64,000 nucleotides of DNA from Comamonadaceae bacterium (GCA_015999985.1 JAECRA010000009.1:1-64000); one strand, 5' to 3'; counted from the first letter of the stretch, positions 8,822-17,390 are shown. Translations and numbers: made by a program. Notes: generated by a model from the sequence alone, not told the origin.

Positions 8822-9625
8822 TCAATGAAACTTGGGCGGTCTCTTGTCTATGAAAGCAGAGATGCCTTCACGATGTTCAGCGCTTTCGGCATAGGTATAG
8901 GCCTCTGGCAGCAACACTTCAATCGCCCTCATCGAACTGGCAGCAAGCTCCCGTAAAGCCTGCTTGTTCATTCGCGCAGCTTCAGGTGCGAGGCTGGCGA
9001 TGCGGCGCGCGCGCGAGTCTGCACGCGGCATCAATTGTGCATCTTCCTCCACCGCATGCAGAAAGCCCCGCGCCTTCATTTCCTTGGCATCCAGCACGGC
9101 AGCTTCGAGGAGCATTTCACGGGCAGTCGCTTCACCGGCCACGCGCATCACCAATTGCGCTTCGCGGGGCGCCATCGGAAAGCCCAAGCGCGCAATAGGT
9201 GCGCCAAACCTGGACGAATTGGAGGCCACGCGGATGTCACAGCAGCTTGCAATCTCTACGCCGGCGCCCATGCAATTGCCTTCGATGGCAGCCACGATGG
9301 GCACGTCACAGGCCAGCATGGCACTCAGGCCACCCCAGACCTCGTCCTCATGGAAGCCGCGCAAACGGACTGGATCAAAACGAAAATCGGGGTATTCGGA
9401 GATGTCGCCCCCAGAGCAGAAGTTGGCGTCTTCTCCACGGATCAACACGCAGCGCCACTGGTGGCCAGAGTGCACCCGCGTGAAGACATCACGCAGCTGT
9501 CGCCACATGGAACGCGACATCGCATTGAACTTGCCGGGGTGCGAAAGGGTGACGATGGCCACCCCCTCTTGCTCACTCAAGGAAACCTGACCACCTAGAA
9601 CTGGACTTGACACTCCGAAAACCAC
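8822..9625 (-). CDS. Enoyl-CoA hydratase/isomerase family protein
   Basis: This is a crotonase-fold protein of about 265 residues. Visible family features are GEDANFCSGGDISEY (first oxyanion-hole block, CSGGD), AAIEGNCMGAGVEIASCCDIRVAS (second block) and FGAPIARLGFP. The precise reaction (hydration, isomerisation or hydrolysis of a CoA thioester) cannot be read from this. The start is uncertain: the track uses GTG at 9625, and a second GTG at 9613 is equally possible. It lies between matB and a Bug receptor with 12-15 bp gaps, so the three probably form an operon. Confidence 0.85.
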   Translation of the reverse strand: MVFGVSSPVLGGQVSLSEQEGVAIVTLSHPGKFNAMSRSMWRQLRDVFTRVHSGHQWRCVLIRGEDANFCSGGDISEYPDFRFDPVRLRGFHEDEVWGGLSAMLACDVPIVAAIEGNCMGAGVEIASCCDIRVASNSSRFGAPIARLGFPMAPREAQLVMRVAGEATAREMLLEAAVLDAKEMKARGFLHAVEEDAQLMPRADSRARRIASLAPEAARMNKQALRELAASSMRAIEVLLPEAYTYAESAEHREGISAFIDKRPPKFH

Positions 9626-9637
9626 CTTATGAACTGA

Positions 9638-10657
9638 TTAATCAAGCTTGGCGCCAGAGGCCTTGACCACCTGCGCCCAACGCTGGATTTCAGAGGATAT
9701 CAACGATGCGAACTGCGGTCCTTCCACATCAGGGAAAAAAGCGCCCTGCCCTGCCCACACGGCCTTCGCCTCGTCCGTCTGGCAAGCTTTTCGAATGCTC
9801 TCGATGGCCGCTTTCTGCATCTCTGCGGGCATTCCTTTTGGAGCCCATACCCCGTACCAGGTGCTCACGTTGTAATCCGGCAAGCCAAGCTCGGCTGCAC
9901 AAGGGACATCAGGAAAGGCCGCATTGCGCTCTTTACCCGCGACCATCAAAGCCTTGATCCTGCCGCCCTTGATGTGCGCGGCAGATGAACCGAGTCCGTC
10001 AAAGTTCATATCGACGTTGCCGGCAATGAGATCTTGCAGCGCCGGGCCAGCGCCGCGATAGGGGATGTGCGTGATGAAGGTCTTGGTCTGGATTTTGAAC
10101 AACTCGCCCGCCAGATGGTGGACCGAGCCGGCCCCGGCCGAAGCATAGTTCATCTTGCCCGGGCTCTTTCTGATCTGAGCCAGAAGCTCCTTGAATGTGG
10201 CGGCAGTGGTGTGCTTTGGGTTCACGACCAGCACCTGCGGCACGCTGGCCACCTGTATCAAGGGAACGAAATCCTTCTCGATGTCATAGTCGAGCTTGGG
10301 ATACATGCTGGGTGCGATCATGTGATGCGCGCCCCCCATGAAAAGCGTGTAGCCATCAGCCGGGGCTTTGGCCGCTATGGAGGCCCCCACGGTGCCACCA
10401 GCGCCACCGCGGTTGTCGATCACCAGCGTTTTGCCGGTCAGCCTCGCAAATTGGGCTGCCATAGGCCGGGCAAACGCGTCTGTACCACCACCTGCGGGAA
10501 AAGGCACCACCAAGGTCACTGGCTTGCTGGGCCAGGATGACTGCGCAGCGGCGCCCAGGGGAAACGCTACAGCTGCTGCACCACCCAAAATCGCCTGCCG
10601 ACGCGTCAAGGCAAGATGAGCCGCCCCCGAGGGGATGCTTTCTGTTGAAAATTTCAT
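9638..10657 (-). CDS. Bug/TctC-family extracytoplasmic solute receptor
   Basis: This 339-residue protein belongs to the Bug family, periplasmic receptors related to TctC of tripartite tricarboxylate transporters. The N-terminus carries LTRRQAILGGAAAVAFPLGAAAQ, a twin-arginine-like signal ending in AAAQ. WPSKPVTLVVPFPAGGGTDAFARP is the typical family opening, and VIDNRGGAGGTVGASIAAKAPADGYT follows. No TctA or TctB membrane subunit is encoded nearby, which is usual for Bug paralogues. As first gene of the row with an enoyl-CoA hydratase and matB it may bind the carboxylate that these enzymes degrade. Confidence 0.9.
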   Translation of the reverse strand: MKFSTESIPSGAAHLALTRRQAILGGAAAVAFPLGAAAQSSWPSKPVTLVVPFPAGGGTDAFARPMAAQFARLTGKTLVIDNRGGAGGTVGASIAAKAPADGYTLFMGGAHHMIAPSMYPKLDYDIEKDFVPLIQVASVPQVLVVNPKHTTAATFKELLAQIRKSPGKMNYASAGAGSVHHLAGELFKIQTKTFITHIPYRGAGPALQDLIAGNVDMNFDGLGSSAAHIKGGRIKALMVAGKERNAAFPDVPCAAELGLPDYNVSTWYGVWAPKGMPAEMQKAAIESIRKACQTDEAKAVWAGQGAFFPDVEGPQFASLISSEIQRWAQVVKASGAKLD

Positions 10658-10847
10658 TCGTTTGTCTCCTTCGGTTTATGAGGTTAATGCCCTTATTTTT
10701 TCCCGCTGCAAACGATAACAGGGCGCCGGCGCGTAGTCGCTCACATCAAAAGGCAAAACATCCATGAAAACCCTATCAACCTGGAAAGGGTCGTTGGACG
10801 CGCGCGAGGAGGTTGTCAGCGGGCGCGTAGCGCTCTCACCCTCAAGT

Positions 10848-12194
10848 TCAACGCTGCGGCATGTCCTTGGCTGAGTAACCCAGGCTTACCGTGGCATCCG
10901 CAGGGATCGGCGGCATGGTGGCAGCCCATGCTTCCCATGAATCTCGCATGGAGGCCAGACGTTCAGGTTCCCGCCCCGCGTGATTGGCGCGTTCGCGCTG
11001 GTCTGCGGGGATGTTGAAGAGGTAATCAACGCCGTCGACCCGAAGGTATTTCCAATCGCCGTCGCGCAATGCCCTCTGCCCCCGGTGGTTCATGCGCCAA
11101 TAGAGCGGACGGGCAAATAGGGCTTGGGGATCAACGAGCACGCAAAGCAGTGACACCCCATCCAAGGGGTAATTCTCATGCGGCTTGGCGCCGCCGATGG
11201 CAAGCATGGTGGCTGACCAATCCATGGTCATGCACAACTGCTCACTCACACCGCCCGGGCGGATCATGGCGGGCCAGTGTGCAATCCAGGGGACTCGGAC
11301 GCCACCTTCGGTCAGATCCATCTTGCCGCCCACGAGGGGCCAGTTGTCAGAAAACCGCTCCCCCCCGTTGTCGCTGGTGAAGACGATCAAAGTGTCGTCC
11401 AGCAGGCCTTCACTGCGCAATGTTTCGACGATGCGGCCAATGCCCTCATCCATGTGGTGAATCATGCGCTGATAGGTGTGAATGTTGCCTCCGTGCAAAT
11501 GAAATAGATTGGATTTCACTTCCTGCGCCAACTCGGCATCGTCGCGGGTCTCCCATGGCCAGTGCGGAGCCGTGTAGTGCACACTCAGGAAAAACGGCGT
11601 GCCCTCACGCGCACCGGGCGACATGCGCCGTACGTAGTCCACTGAGCGGTCGGAGATGAGGTCTGTCAAATACCCCTCCTGCGCGTGCTCTTCTTCGCCC
11701 AGGTACAAATCGTGGGAACCATTGCTGCTGCAGTGCGTGAAATAGTCAACTCCACCAGACATGGGGCCAAAAAATTCCTCATAGCCGGACTTGATAGGTC
11801 CGAATGCCGGCGGATAACCCAGATGCCATTTACCCATGAGCGCTGTGCGGTACCCCGCTTCTTTCAGCAGCGAAGGCAAGGTGGGGTGTTCGGCAGGCAG
11901 TCCCAAGGTCGTGCTACCGCGGCTTTTGCTGTTGATGGGCTCCTCAGCCGCACCGCGCAGCCGATACTGCCAGCGCGCGGTCATCAAGCCAAAACGTGTG
12001 GGCGAACAGACGGGCGAATTGCTGTAGCCCTGCGTGAACTTCAAGCCCTGCGTGGCCAGGCTGTCCAAGACAGGCGATACCTGTCCGAAGTGGGCGTCTC
12101 TTCCTCCGTAACACCCCAGGTCAGCAAAGCCCAGGTCATCGGCCACAATGAAGATGATGTTGGGGCGTTTTTCTTTGGTCATTTGCAGTTTCAA
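10848..12194 (-). CDS. Type I (formylglycine) sulfatase
   Basis: This is a 448-residue alkaline-phosphatase-superfamily sulfatase that would hydrolyse a sulfate ester. The metal-binding opening IIFIVADDLGFADLGCYGG is present. NSPVCSPTRFGLMTAR carries the C-x-P-x-R motif whose cysteine is converted to formylglycine by a maturase. HWPWE and TSDNGGERF are further family blocks. No signal peptide is seen, so it appears cytoplasmic. It is divergent from a MarR regulator and lies 190 bp upstream of the Bug, enoyl-CoA hydratase and matB row. Substrate is unknown; no sulfate transporter or maturase is in the window. Confidence 0.88.
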   Translation of the reverse strand: MKLQMTKEKRPNIIFIVADDLGFADLGCYGGRDAHFGQVSPVLDSLATQGLKFTQGYSNSPVCSPTRFGLMTARWQYRLRGAAEEPINSKSRGSTTLGLPAEHPTLPSLLKEAGYRTALMGKWHLGYPPAFGPIKSGYEEFFGPMSGGVDYFTHCSSNGSHDLYLGEEEHAQEGYLTDLISDRSVDYVRRMSPGAREGTPFFLSVHYTAPHWPWETRDDAELAQEVKSNLFHLHGGNIHTYQRMIHHMDEGIGRIVETLRSEGLLDDTLIVFTSDNGGERFSDNWPLVGGKMDLTEGGVRVPWIAHWPAMIRPGGVSEQLCMTMDWSATMLAIGGAKPHENYPLDGVSLLCVLVDPQALFARPLYWRMNHRGQRALRDGDWKYLRVDGVDYLFNIPADQRERANHAGREPERLASMRDSWEAWAATMPPIPADATVSLGYSAKDMPQR

Positions 12195-12300
12195 GCCTTA
12201 ATCAGTTCCAAGCACCCTGGAGCCTAGTGTCGTGAACACGTTCAAGGTCTACACCATTGGCGAGAATCCAGGTCTAGCCACTTTAGGCCGACAAGCAAGA

Positions 12301-12315
12301 ATTGACAAAATCAAT
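12301..12315. promoter_or_regulatory. Candidate MarR operator
   Basis: ATTGACAAAATCAAT is a perfect ATTGA-N5-TCAAT dyad in the sulfatase/marR divergent intergenic region, 21 bp before the proposed marR start. It is the only clear dyad there. It is one base too short for an FNR box. Operator role is inferred. Confidence 0.4.
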
Positions 12316-12335
12316 CATTGTTCGTGAATACCCTG

Positions 12336-12791
12336 ATGCCTTCCCGCCTGACCGATCCAGAAGCGCTGCATGACATGCTGCTGTTCCGCCTCTCACGCCT
12401 GACCGTCAGCGCGGGCAGGCCCGTTGTTCAAATGTGCGAGAGAGAATTTGGCGTCACCAGGCGCGAGTGGCGAATCCTGGCAGAGCTGGCGTTGCAGGAA
12501 GGCATGCTCTCCTCTGAGTTGGCGGAGCAAACCGGACTGGACCGAGCCATCACATCACGCATCGTCACCAGCCTCGTCCAAAAGCGTTTGGTAGTGCGCA
12601 TACCTCGCCCGAGCGACCGAAGGCAAGTCCCGCTTCGCCTGACGCAAGCCGGCCTGGAACTGTATGAACGCTTGCTGCCGCGTGTGGCAGCGATCAACCG
12701 TGAACTGGTGTCAGTACTGTCTCAGAGTGAAGCGGACGTCCTCGATGGCTTGCTGAGTCGCTTACAGATTCAGGCGCGATTGGGTAGATGA
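12336..12791 (+). CDS. MarR-family transcriptional regulator
   Basis: This is a 151-residue winged-helix regulator. REWRILAELALQEGMLSSELAEQTGLDRAITSRIVTSL forms the helix-turn-helix, and RPSDRRQVPLRLTQAG is the DR-rich wing typical of MarR. The track start at 12318 uses TTG; the ATG at 12336 (MPSRLTDPE) is preferred. It is transcribed away from the sulfatase gene, so control of that gene and the downstream row is the simplest reading. MarR proteins in such settings usually respond to a small aromatic or CoA-linked ligand; none can be named here. Confidence 0.85.
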   Translation: MPSRLTDPEALHDMLLFRLSRLTVSAGRPVVQMCEREFGVTRREWRILAELALQEGMLSSELAEQTGLDRAITSRIVTSLVQKRLVVRIPRPSDRRQVPLRLTQAGLELYERLLPRVAAINRELVSVLSQSEADVLDGLLSRLQIQARLGR

Positions 12792-12845
12792 ATAGACCTA
12801 AGGCGCACTCTCCTGGGCGAGGATTGAGCCGGACGCCTGGTATTT

Positions 12846-12928
12846 CCTGGGAGCGCCAAGCTCCAGCTTGGCAATTCGGGGTGCTCTACGGAAGCTGCGG
12901 TGCCAAGCGGGAGCTTGGCGCTCCCAGG
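12846..12928. repeat. REP-like inverted repeat, 28-bp arms
   Basis: CCTGGGAGCGCCAAGCTCCAGCTTGGCA (12846-12873) and its near-exact inverse at 12901-12928 (one mismatch) flank a 27-nt spacer. Each arm contains its own small dyad CCAAGCTCC-AGCTTGG. The 83-bp element is intergenic, after marR. The layout is that of a REP pair (BIME-like) or a very short MITE. Confidence 0.75.
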
Positions 12929-13043
12929 GGGACAGCAGGGTCGAAGATGGGGTTTGTTCGGATTGGAACTTCAGCGCCGTCGGTGCACGTGCCGAAGACA
13001 TCTGGCCCCCAATAGATACTTACCGTCTCGGAAACGGCAGCAC

Positions 13044-13073
13044 AAAAAAAAGAGACGGCATGCGTCTCTTTTT
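13044..13073 (-). terminator. Terminator of the 13130-13432 gene
   Basis: AAAAAGAGACG (13047-13057) pairs with CGTCTCTTTTT (13063-13073) around GCATG. Read on the minus strand, the stem is followed by a long U tract. It sits about 60 bp after the stop codon of the small secreted-protein gene. Confidence 0.85.
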
Positions 13074-13129
13074 CTTGAATCGGGGCAGGGCTCTGGATGC
13101 AGAGCCTCTCCTGCACACCAGGAAATGGC

Positions 13130-13432
13130 TTAGGCCATTTCACCGCTTTTCACGCGGAAACCATGGGCAATGGCGTCACGGGTAGCTTCGCGCACGGCCG
13201 AACGGGTCACTTGGCTGGGCATGGCCACGCCTGCAGTGGCGTCATCGTAGCCATTGACAGCAGGTGGATTGGCGATGGCTTCCCGAGTAACTGCTTCACG
13301 GGTCAGGGTGCTCACAGCTTGAGCTTCATTCAGAAACAGCGGGCCTTCTCCGGATTCTGGCTGAGCAGCAAACGCATTACCAGCGAAAACGGCAGCGAGT
13401 ACAGAAGCGATGGCGATGGATTTAACTTTCAT
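13130..13432 (-). CDS. Small secreted protein, tandem paralogue 2
   Basis: This 100-residue protein has a clear Sec signal (MKVKSIAIASVLAAVFAGNAFAA, cleavage after AFA). The mature part is ~78 residues with short TREAV and REAI segments, AIANPPAVNGYD and a C-terminal AVREATRDAIAHGF. It resembles the DUF4148-like small periplasmic proteins common in Comamonadaceae, but I do not assign a function. It is about 75% identical to its upstream neighbour, and both have the same AAAGGAAAAGATCATG translation start. There is no cysteine in the mature part. Confidence 0.8.
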   Translation of the reverse strand: MKVKSIAIASVLAAVFAGNAFAAQPESGEGPLFLNEAQAVSTLTREAVTREAIANPPAVNGYDDATAGVAMPSQVTRSAVREATRDAIAHGFRVKSGEMA

Positions 13433-13475
13433 GATCTTTTCCTTTAATTTGAGTGTTTGTTAAGTATTTGTTCAA

Positions 13476-13778
13476 TCAGGCTGTTTCGCCGCTTTTCACT
13501 GTGAAGCCATGAGCGATGGCATCCAGAGTTGCTTCACGAACAGCGGCGCGAGAGACTTCGCTTTTCACGGCAGTGCTGGCACTTGCAGCGTCGTAGCCAT
13601 TGACAGCAGGTGGATTGGCGATGGCGGCCTGGCGGACTGCGTCACGGGTCACTGTGCTTACAGCTTGGGCTTCGTTCAGGAACAGTGGGCCTTCACCAGA
13701 CACGGGTTGTGCGGCAAAAGCGTTGCCGGCAAAAACGGCTGCGAGTACAGAAGCGATGGCGATGTTTTTAACTTGCAT
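13476..13778 (-). CDS. Small secreted protein, tandem paralogue 1
   Basis: This is a 100-residue paralogue of the 13130-13432 gene and the same length. Its signal is MQVKNIAIASVLAAVFAGNAFAA, then the shared mature start QPVSGEGPLFLNEAQAVST. It differs mainly in the middle (DAASASTAVKSEVSRAAVREA). The two genes are 43 bp apart, with identical Shine-Dalgarno leaders, so a recent tandem duplication that included the leader is likely. They probably share one promoter upstream of 13778 and end at the terminator at 13044-13073. Role unknown. Confidence 0.8.
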   Translation of the reverse strand: MQVKNIAIASVLAAVFAGNAFAAQPVSGEGPLFLNEAQAVSTVTRDAVRQAAIANPPAVNGYDAASASTAVKSEVSRAAVREATLDAIAHGFTVKSGETA

Positions 13779-14271
13779 GATCTTTTCCTTTAAATTGAAT
13801 CTTTGGCTTGCGAGACCACCTATATGGAGGCCTCCTCTTCAGTGAATCCGCCCTTTGTCGTCGAACTCACCGCGGAGGAGGCTTTTTGCTTGAAGGCTAG
13901 TGGCCGGCTCCGTAAGACGTAGTTTGCGCCAGGAGGTGGGTGTTTAAAACCAGCAAACGGGAACAACACTTTCTCCGTTTTGGAAACAATCTTTTCGAGA
14001 AACCAGGATCGAGCAGGACAAGCCACCCAAAACCTTGAGACTTAAGATTTAAAAATTGAGGAGCTAAGTCTCAAGCACCACGCTTACCCCGCCGCCTTTG
14101 CGGCAGTCATACGCGAGGCCGAGAGCCCGCTTCAATGCGACTCACCACACCGCGGGTCATCTTCCGGATAGCCCAGCAAGCCGCAGACACTCAAAAGCTT
14201 TGAAGGCGTCAACTGCTACGCTAGGAGGCCGTCGGACTTGGGGCGCCACAGGCAGCCGCAGCCCGCCCGAA
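13779..14271. other. Gene-less stretch with two inverted repeats
   Basis: There is no supported gene in these 490 bp. GCCTCCTC (13830-13837) can pair with GAGGAGGC (13875-13882), which is followed by T5; this could be a + strand terminator of an unseen small RNA. An 11-bp inverted repeat lies at 14034-14075 (separate entry). Confidence 0.4.
14034..14075. repeat. 11-bp inverted repeat with AT-rich 20-nt spacer
   Basis: CTTGAGACTTA (14034-14044) and TAAGTCTCAAG (14065-14075) are exact inverse copies. The spacer is AT-rich (AGATTTAAAAATTGAGGAGC). It is upstream of the tandem secreted genes and downstream of mcd. It may be an operator or stem-loop; nothing decides between them. Confidence 0.5.
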
Positions 14272-15657
14272 TCAGTCCATCAAACCCTTGACCTGACCAG
14301 AAACCGGCACCTTCCCCTGCGTGAGAAGGGCCTTGTGCTTGTCCAGCCGATTCAGGTCATAGAGGTAGTTCACCATCAGCCCAAACGACTGCTTGAGCCC
14401 TTTGGCGGAAGGATCAGCCAGCCAATTGAGCCGCTCCACTCGGGCCCCATTGCCCAGATGAAAGCGCGCTACCGGGTCGAGCGGCTTGGAGCCTTCGATA
14501 CCAAGGGCCAGGTATTGGGCGGAAGAGGCCAACAGCCAGCGGCGTACCGCGGAAGACTCTTTCAGTGCGGAGACACCATCCAGAGCTGTGAGAAGGTTTT
14601 TGGCAGTGGGCGCCTCCCCCAGCTCACGGGTGAGCGCCTGCTGGGTGCGGGAAGGCGTGGCCTCTACCAGCCGTGCCGCATTTTTCCCCATCCATGCACG
14701 CAGACCGGGAATCGGCGACAACGTGGCGAATACCTTCAGACGTGGGAATTCGGTCTTGAGGGTGTCCACCACATGCTTGATCAGTGAATCTCCGAAACTC
14801 ACTCCACGCAGTCCAGCCTGCGTGTTGCTGATCGAATAGAAAATAGCAGTTGTGGCCTTGGCCAGATCGGCCGGGGCAGCAGACTCGTCCAGCAGCGGCG
14901 TAATGCTGCCAGCCATGTCACCAAGCAACGCCACTTCCACGAAGATCAGAGGCTCATCTGGCAGCCGGGGGTGGAAGAACCCGTAACAGCGGCGGTCGCT
15001 ATCCAGCCTGTTCTTGAGATCCGCCCAACTGCGGATGTCGTGCACCGCCTCGTACTTGATCAGCTTTTCAAGCAGCGAAGCCGGGGAATTCCAGTTCATG
15101 CTGCGCAGCTCAAGAAAGCCGACATCAAACCAGGTCGAGAACATATATTCCATCTCGACGTCCAGCGCTGCCAGGCTGGGGTAGGCACGCAGCTGCGACA
15201 AGAGCTGCTCTCGCATGCTCACCAGAAAGCGCACGCCTTCAGGCAATACCGAGATGCGCTGCAGAATGCGCCTGCGCGGCGAGACCGTGGCGCGCCGGAG
15301 CCGGACTTCCGCCACCGCTTCATCGGAGGTGCCTATCGCGGCGGCATATTGGGCCTGCGCCGCCTTGGACTTGGCTTGGTCGGCCACGAATTGCTCGCTC
15401 ATCAGCAGCCAGGCGTCCAGCCTTTCCCCAGGAGCGGCCGTGTCGTACCAGGTAATGAATGCCTGCGCGCGGCGCCCACCCTCAACTTCGCCTATACGAG
15501 GGTCGATGATGGCCTGAAGTTGTTCCAGCAACTTGCGTAGCGCCCTAGGAGACAAGGCCTCGCCACGGCGGCTCAGGAGCGAATCCAGACGGTCATGCGT
15601 TCCACGCGGAGCGCGTGCAGTGTCTTCCGTGGACTTTGAATTGACTTCAGTGTTCAT
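14272..15657 (-). CDS. Malonyl-CoA decarboxylase
   Basis: This protein converts malonyl-CoA to acetyl-CoA and CO2. The 461-residue sequence follows the MCD family throughout. The helical N-terminal part contains FLVSMREQLL and YEAVHDIRSWADLKNRLD. The catalytic acetyltransferase-like part has FHPRLPDEPLIFVEVAL, IFYSISNTQAGLRGVSFG and FATLSPIPGLRAW. The HP residues and the S-x-TQ-GL-G segment are the family hallmarks. The ATG at 15657 (MNTEVNSKSTED) is preferred over the track start at 15675. Together with the MatB-like ligase at 7241 it completes a malonate-to-acetyl-CoA route, though the two genes are not in one operon. Confidence 0.92.
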   Translation of the reverse strand: MNTEVNSKSTEDTARAPRGTHDRLDSLLSRRGEALSPRALRKLLEQLQAIIDPRIGEVEGGRRAQAFITWYDTAAPGERLDAWLLMSEQFVADQAKSKAAQAQYAAAIGTSDEAVAEVRLRRATVSPRRRILQRISVLPEGVRFLVSMREQLLSQLRAYPSLAALDVEMEYMFSTWFDVGFLELRSMNWNSPASLLEKLIKYEAVHDIRSWADLKNRLDSDRRCYGFFHPRLPDEPLIFVEVALLGDMAGSITPLLDESAAPADLAKATTAIFYSISNTQAGLRGVSFGDSLIKHVVDTLKTEFPRLKVFATLSPIPGLRAWMGKNAARLVEATPSRTQQALTRELGEAPTAKNLLTALDGVSALKESSAVRRWLLASSAQYLALGIEGSKPLDPVARFHLGNGARVERLNWLADPSAKGLKQSFGLMVNYLYDLNRLDKHKALLTQGKVPVSGQVKGLMD

Positions 15658-15686
15658 AACCAATCCTATCTCCACGCAATATAACG

Positions 15687-16502
15687 CTAACTTGTCTTTT
15701 CGCGCCGCTTACTGGCCCATACCCACATCAAAATACCCGCCAGGATCATAGGCACACAAAGCCACTGCCCGCGAGACAGCCCCAAGGCCTGCAGACCGAG
15801 GAATGCGTCAGGTTCACGGAAGTATTCGGCAATGAATCTGAATGCCCCGTATCCGGTCAGGAAAGCACCACTGACCTGCCCCATCTTGCGTGGCTTGCGC
15901 GCATACAACCAAAGCAAAATGAACAACAAAACGCCTTCCAGCAGAAATTGGTACACCTGAGAAGGATGGCGTGGTTCTGGCCCAGCAGCAGGAAACACCA
16001 TGGCCCAAGGCAGGGTCGGGTCAGCCAGGCGCCCCCATAACTCGCCATTGATGAAGTTGCCTACCCGACCCGAGGCCAAGCCCAGCGGAACGCAGGGTGC
16101 GATCAGATCGGTGACCTGCATCCAGGGGCGGCGCCGCGAATGCGCCCACCAGATCATCGCCAGAATGACCCCCAGCATGCCCCCGTGGAAAGCCATGCCC
16201 CCTTGCCAGATGGCAAAGATCTCCAGGGGATGAGCCAGGTAATACGCTGGCTTGTAGAACAGGCAGTAGCCAATTCGCCCTCCCACAATGACACCCACGA
16301 CACCAAAGAACAGCATGTCCTCGATGTCACGCCGCGTCCAGGGCGCGGGCTGGGTGATGCTGGCGTAAGGCTCATGTGTAAGCCGGCGAGTCGCGAGCCA
16401 GAAGAACAGCGCGAAGGCCACCAGATAGGTAATTCCATACCAATGGATCGCCAGCGGTCCCAGGCTCAACGCAATAGGGTCAATTTCAGGATGAATCAGC
16501 AT
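15687..16502 (-). CDS. lgt: Prolipoprotein diacylglyceryl transferase
   Basis: Lgt transfers diacylglycerol from phosphatidylglycerol to the lipobox cysteine of prolipoproteins at the inner membrane. The protein (271 residues from the ATG at 16502, [23 protein letters not shown]) has about seven membrane helices. It carries the diagnostic signature [14 protein letters not shown] and [19 protein letters not shown] and [12 protein letters not shown] are also conserved family blocks. The ORF track start is 15 bp longer. The gene ends 30 bp before the mcd start on the same strand, so co-transcription is possible but the functions are unrelated. Confidence 0.96.
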   Translation of the reverse strand: MLIHPEIDPIALSLGPLAIHWYGITYLVAFALFFWLATRRLTHEPYASITQPAPWTRRDIEDMLFFGVVGVIVGGRIGYCLFYKPAYYLAHPLEIFAIWQGGMAFHGGMLGVILAMIWWAHSRRRPWMQVTDLIAPCVPLGLASGRVGNFINGELWGRLADPTLPWAMVFPAAGPEPRHPSQVYQFLLEGVLLFILLWLYARKPRKMGQVSGAFLTGYGAFRFIAEYFREPDAFLGLQALGLSRGQWLCVPMILAGILMWVWASKRREKTS

Positions 16503-16629
16503 GTGGGCATTGTGCATGCTTGCACGACACCTTCATGGCCACGTGCAAGCGTCTGAGGGTCAAATCGAATTGAAGAAGACGCCGCGCGAAAAATCGGCTA
16601 CCTGCGAACCAAAGGACCAAAGAGCCTGT

Positions 16630-16881
16630 TCAACGTCTCCGCGGAGGCGGGGTCGTGGGGCGGCCAATGGCCTTGCGATGCCGGTTGATCCGATCGTGCT
16701 TGCGCAATTCCTGGCGCTCCATCGATTTGCGCATGGTGTAGCCTGACCAATCGGCCCAGGCCCACCAGACGGCAGCCGCCGCAAAGGGTGAAAGCACGAT
16801 CAACCAGCCCCACTGGGCAACCGGTCCGATTTCGAAATATTTCAATAGCAACAGAACAATTCCCAGCCCGAGCAGGTACAT
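16630..16881 (-). CDS. Small Trp-rich membrane protein, TIGR04438 type
   Basis: From the ATG at 16881 this is an 83-residue protein, MYLLGLGIVLLLLKYFEIG, then PVAQWGWLIVLSPFAAAAVWWAWADWSG. It has two membrane helices with a cluster of tryptophans and a basic tail ending RPTTPPPRRR. This matches the TIGR04438 small Trp-rich protein family, found mostly in Burkholderiales and of unknown function. AAGGA upstream of 16881 supports this start over the track start at 16932. It is divergent from the cytochrome c gene with about 100 bp between them. Confidence 0.82.
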   Translation of the reverse strand: MYLLGLGIVLLLLKYFEIGPVAQWGWLIVLSPFAAAAVWWAWADWSGYTMRKSMERQELRKHDRINRHRKAIGRPTTPPPRRR

Positions 16882-16980
16882 GAAAATTCCTTGGAGGAGA
16901 TCAGGTTTGGGGGTCAACCTGCATCTATACAATGGCGTTTAGAGAATGTAGCTCAATCACCCACGAAAAAAAGGAAAGAC

Positions 16981-17295
16981 ATGAAACGCGTTTTGTTCGT
17001 CCTGGCTGCCCTGGCAGGCTTTACCGCAGTCTCGACTCCGGTCATTGCTAACGAGGCTCTTGCCAAGTCGAAGAACTGCATGGCTTGCCACACAGTTGAT
17101 AAAAAGCTGGTGGGCCCTTCTTACAAGGACGTGGCCGCCAAGTTCAGCAAAGACGCTGGTGCAGCGGATATGCTGGCAGGCAAGATCATGAAAGGCAGCT
17201 CAGGCACCTGGGGTGCTGTGCCTATGCCTCCAAACGCCAATGTGAGCGAAGCGGAAGCCAAAACCCTGGCAACATGGATTCTGTCGCTTAAGTAA
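16981..17295 (+). CDS. Cytochrome c, class I (c551/c552 type)
   Basis: This is a 104-residue periplasmic monohaem cytochrome, an electron carrier. A Sec signal (MKRVLFVLAALAGFTAVSTPVIA) precedes the mature start NEALAKSKNCMACH, which contains the CMACH haem site. The distal methionine is in GAVPMPPNANVSE, and TLATWILSLK is the last helix. This fits the small c551/c552 family that donates electrons to nitrite reductase or terminal oxidases. AAGGAAAG just before the ATG at 16981 supports that start over the track start (16891). A GC-rich hairpin follows the gene. Confidence 0.93.
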   Translation: MKRVLFVLAALAGFTAVSTPVIANEALAKSKNCMACHTVDKKLVGPSYKDVAAKFSKDAGAADMLAGKIMKGSSGTWGAVPMPPNANVSEAEAKTLATWILSLK

Positions 17296-17360
17296 GCCAT
17301 GTGGCTGTGGAGGCGAAACGGGGGTGCACCCCCTCGTGGCGCCTTCAGTCACTTTGACAG

Positions 17361-17390
17361 AAACGCCGCCCTTTGAGGCGGCGTTTGCTT
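17361..17390 (+). terminator. Terminator of the cytochrome c gene
   Basis: AAACGCCGCC (17361-17370) pairs exactly with GGCGGCGTTT (17377-17386) across CTTTGA, and a short T-rich tail (GCTTTTGG) follows. It lies 65 bp after the cytochrome stop codon. Confidence 0.75.
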
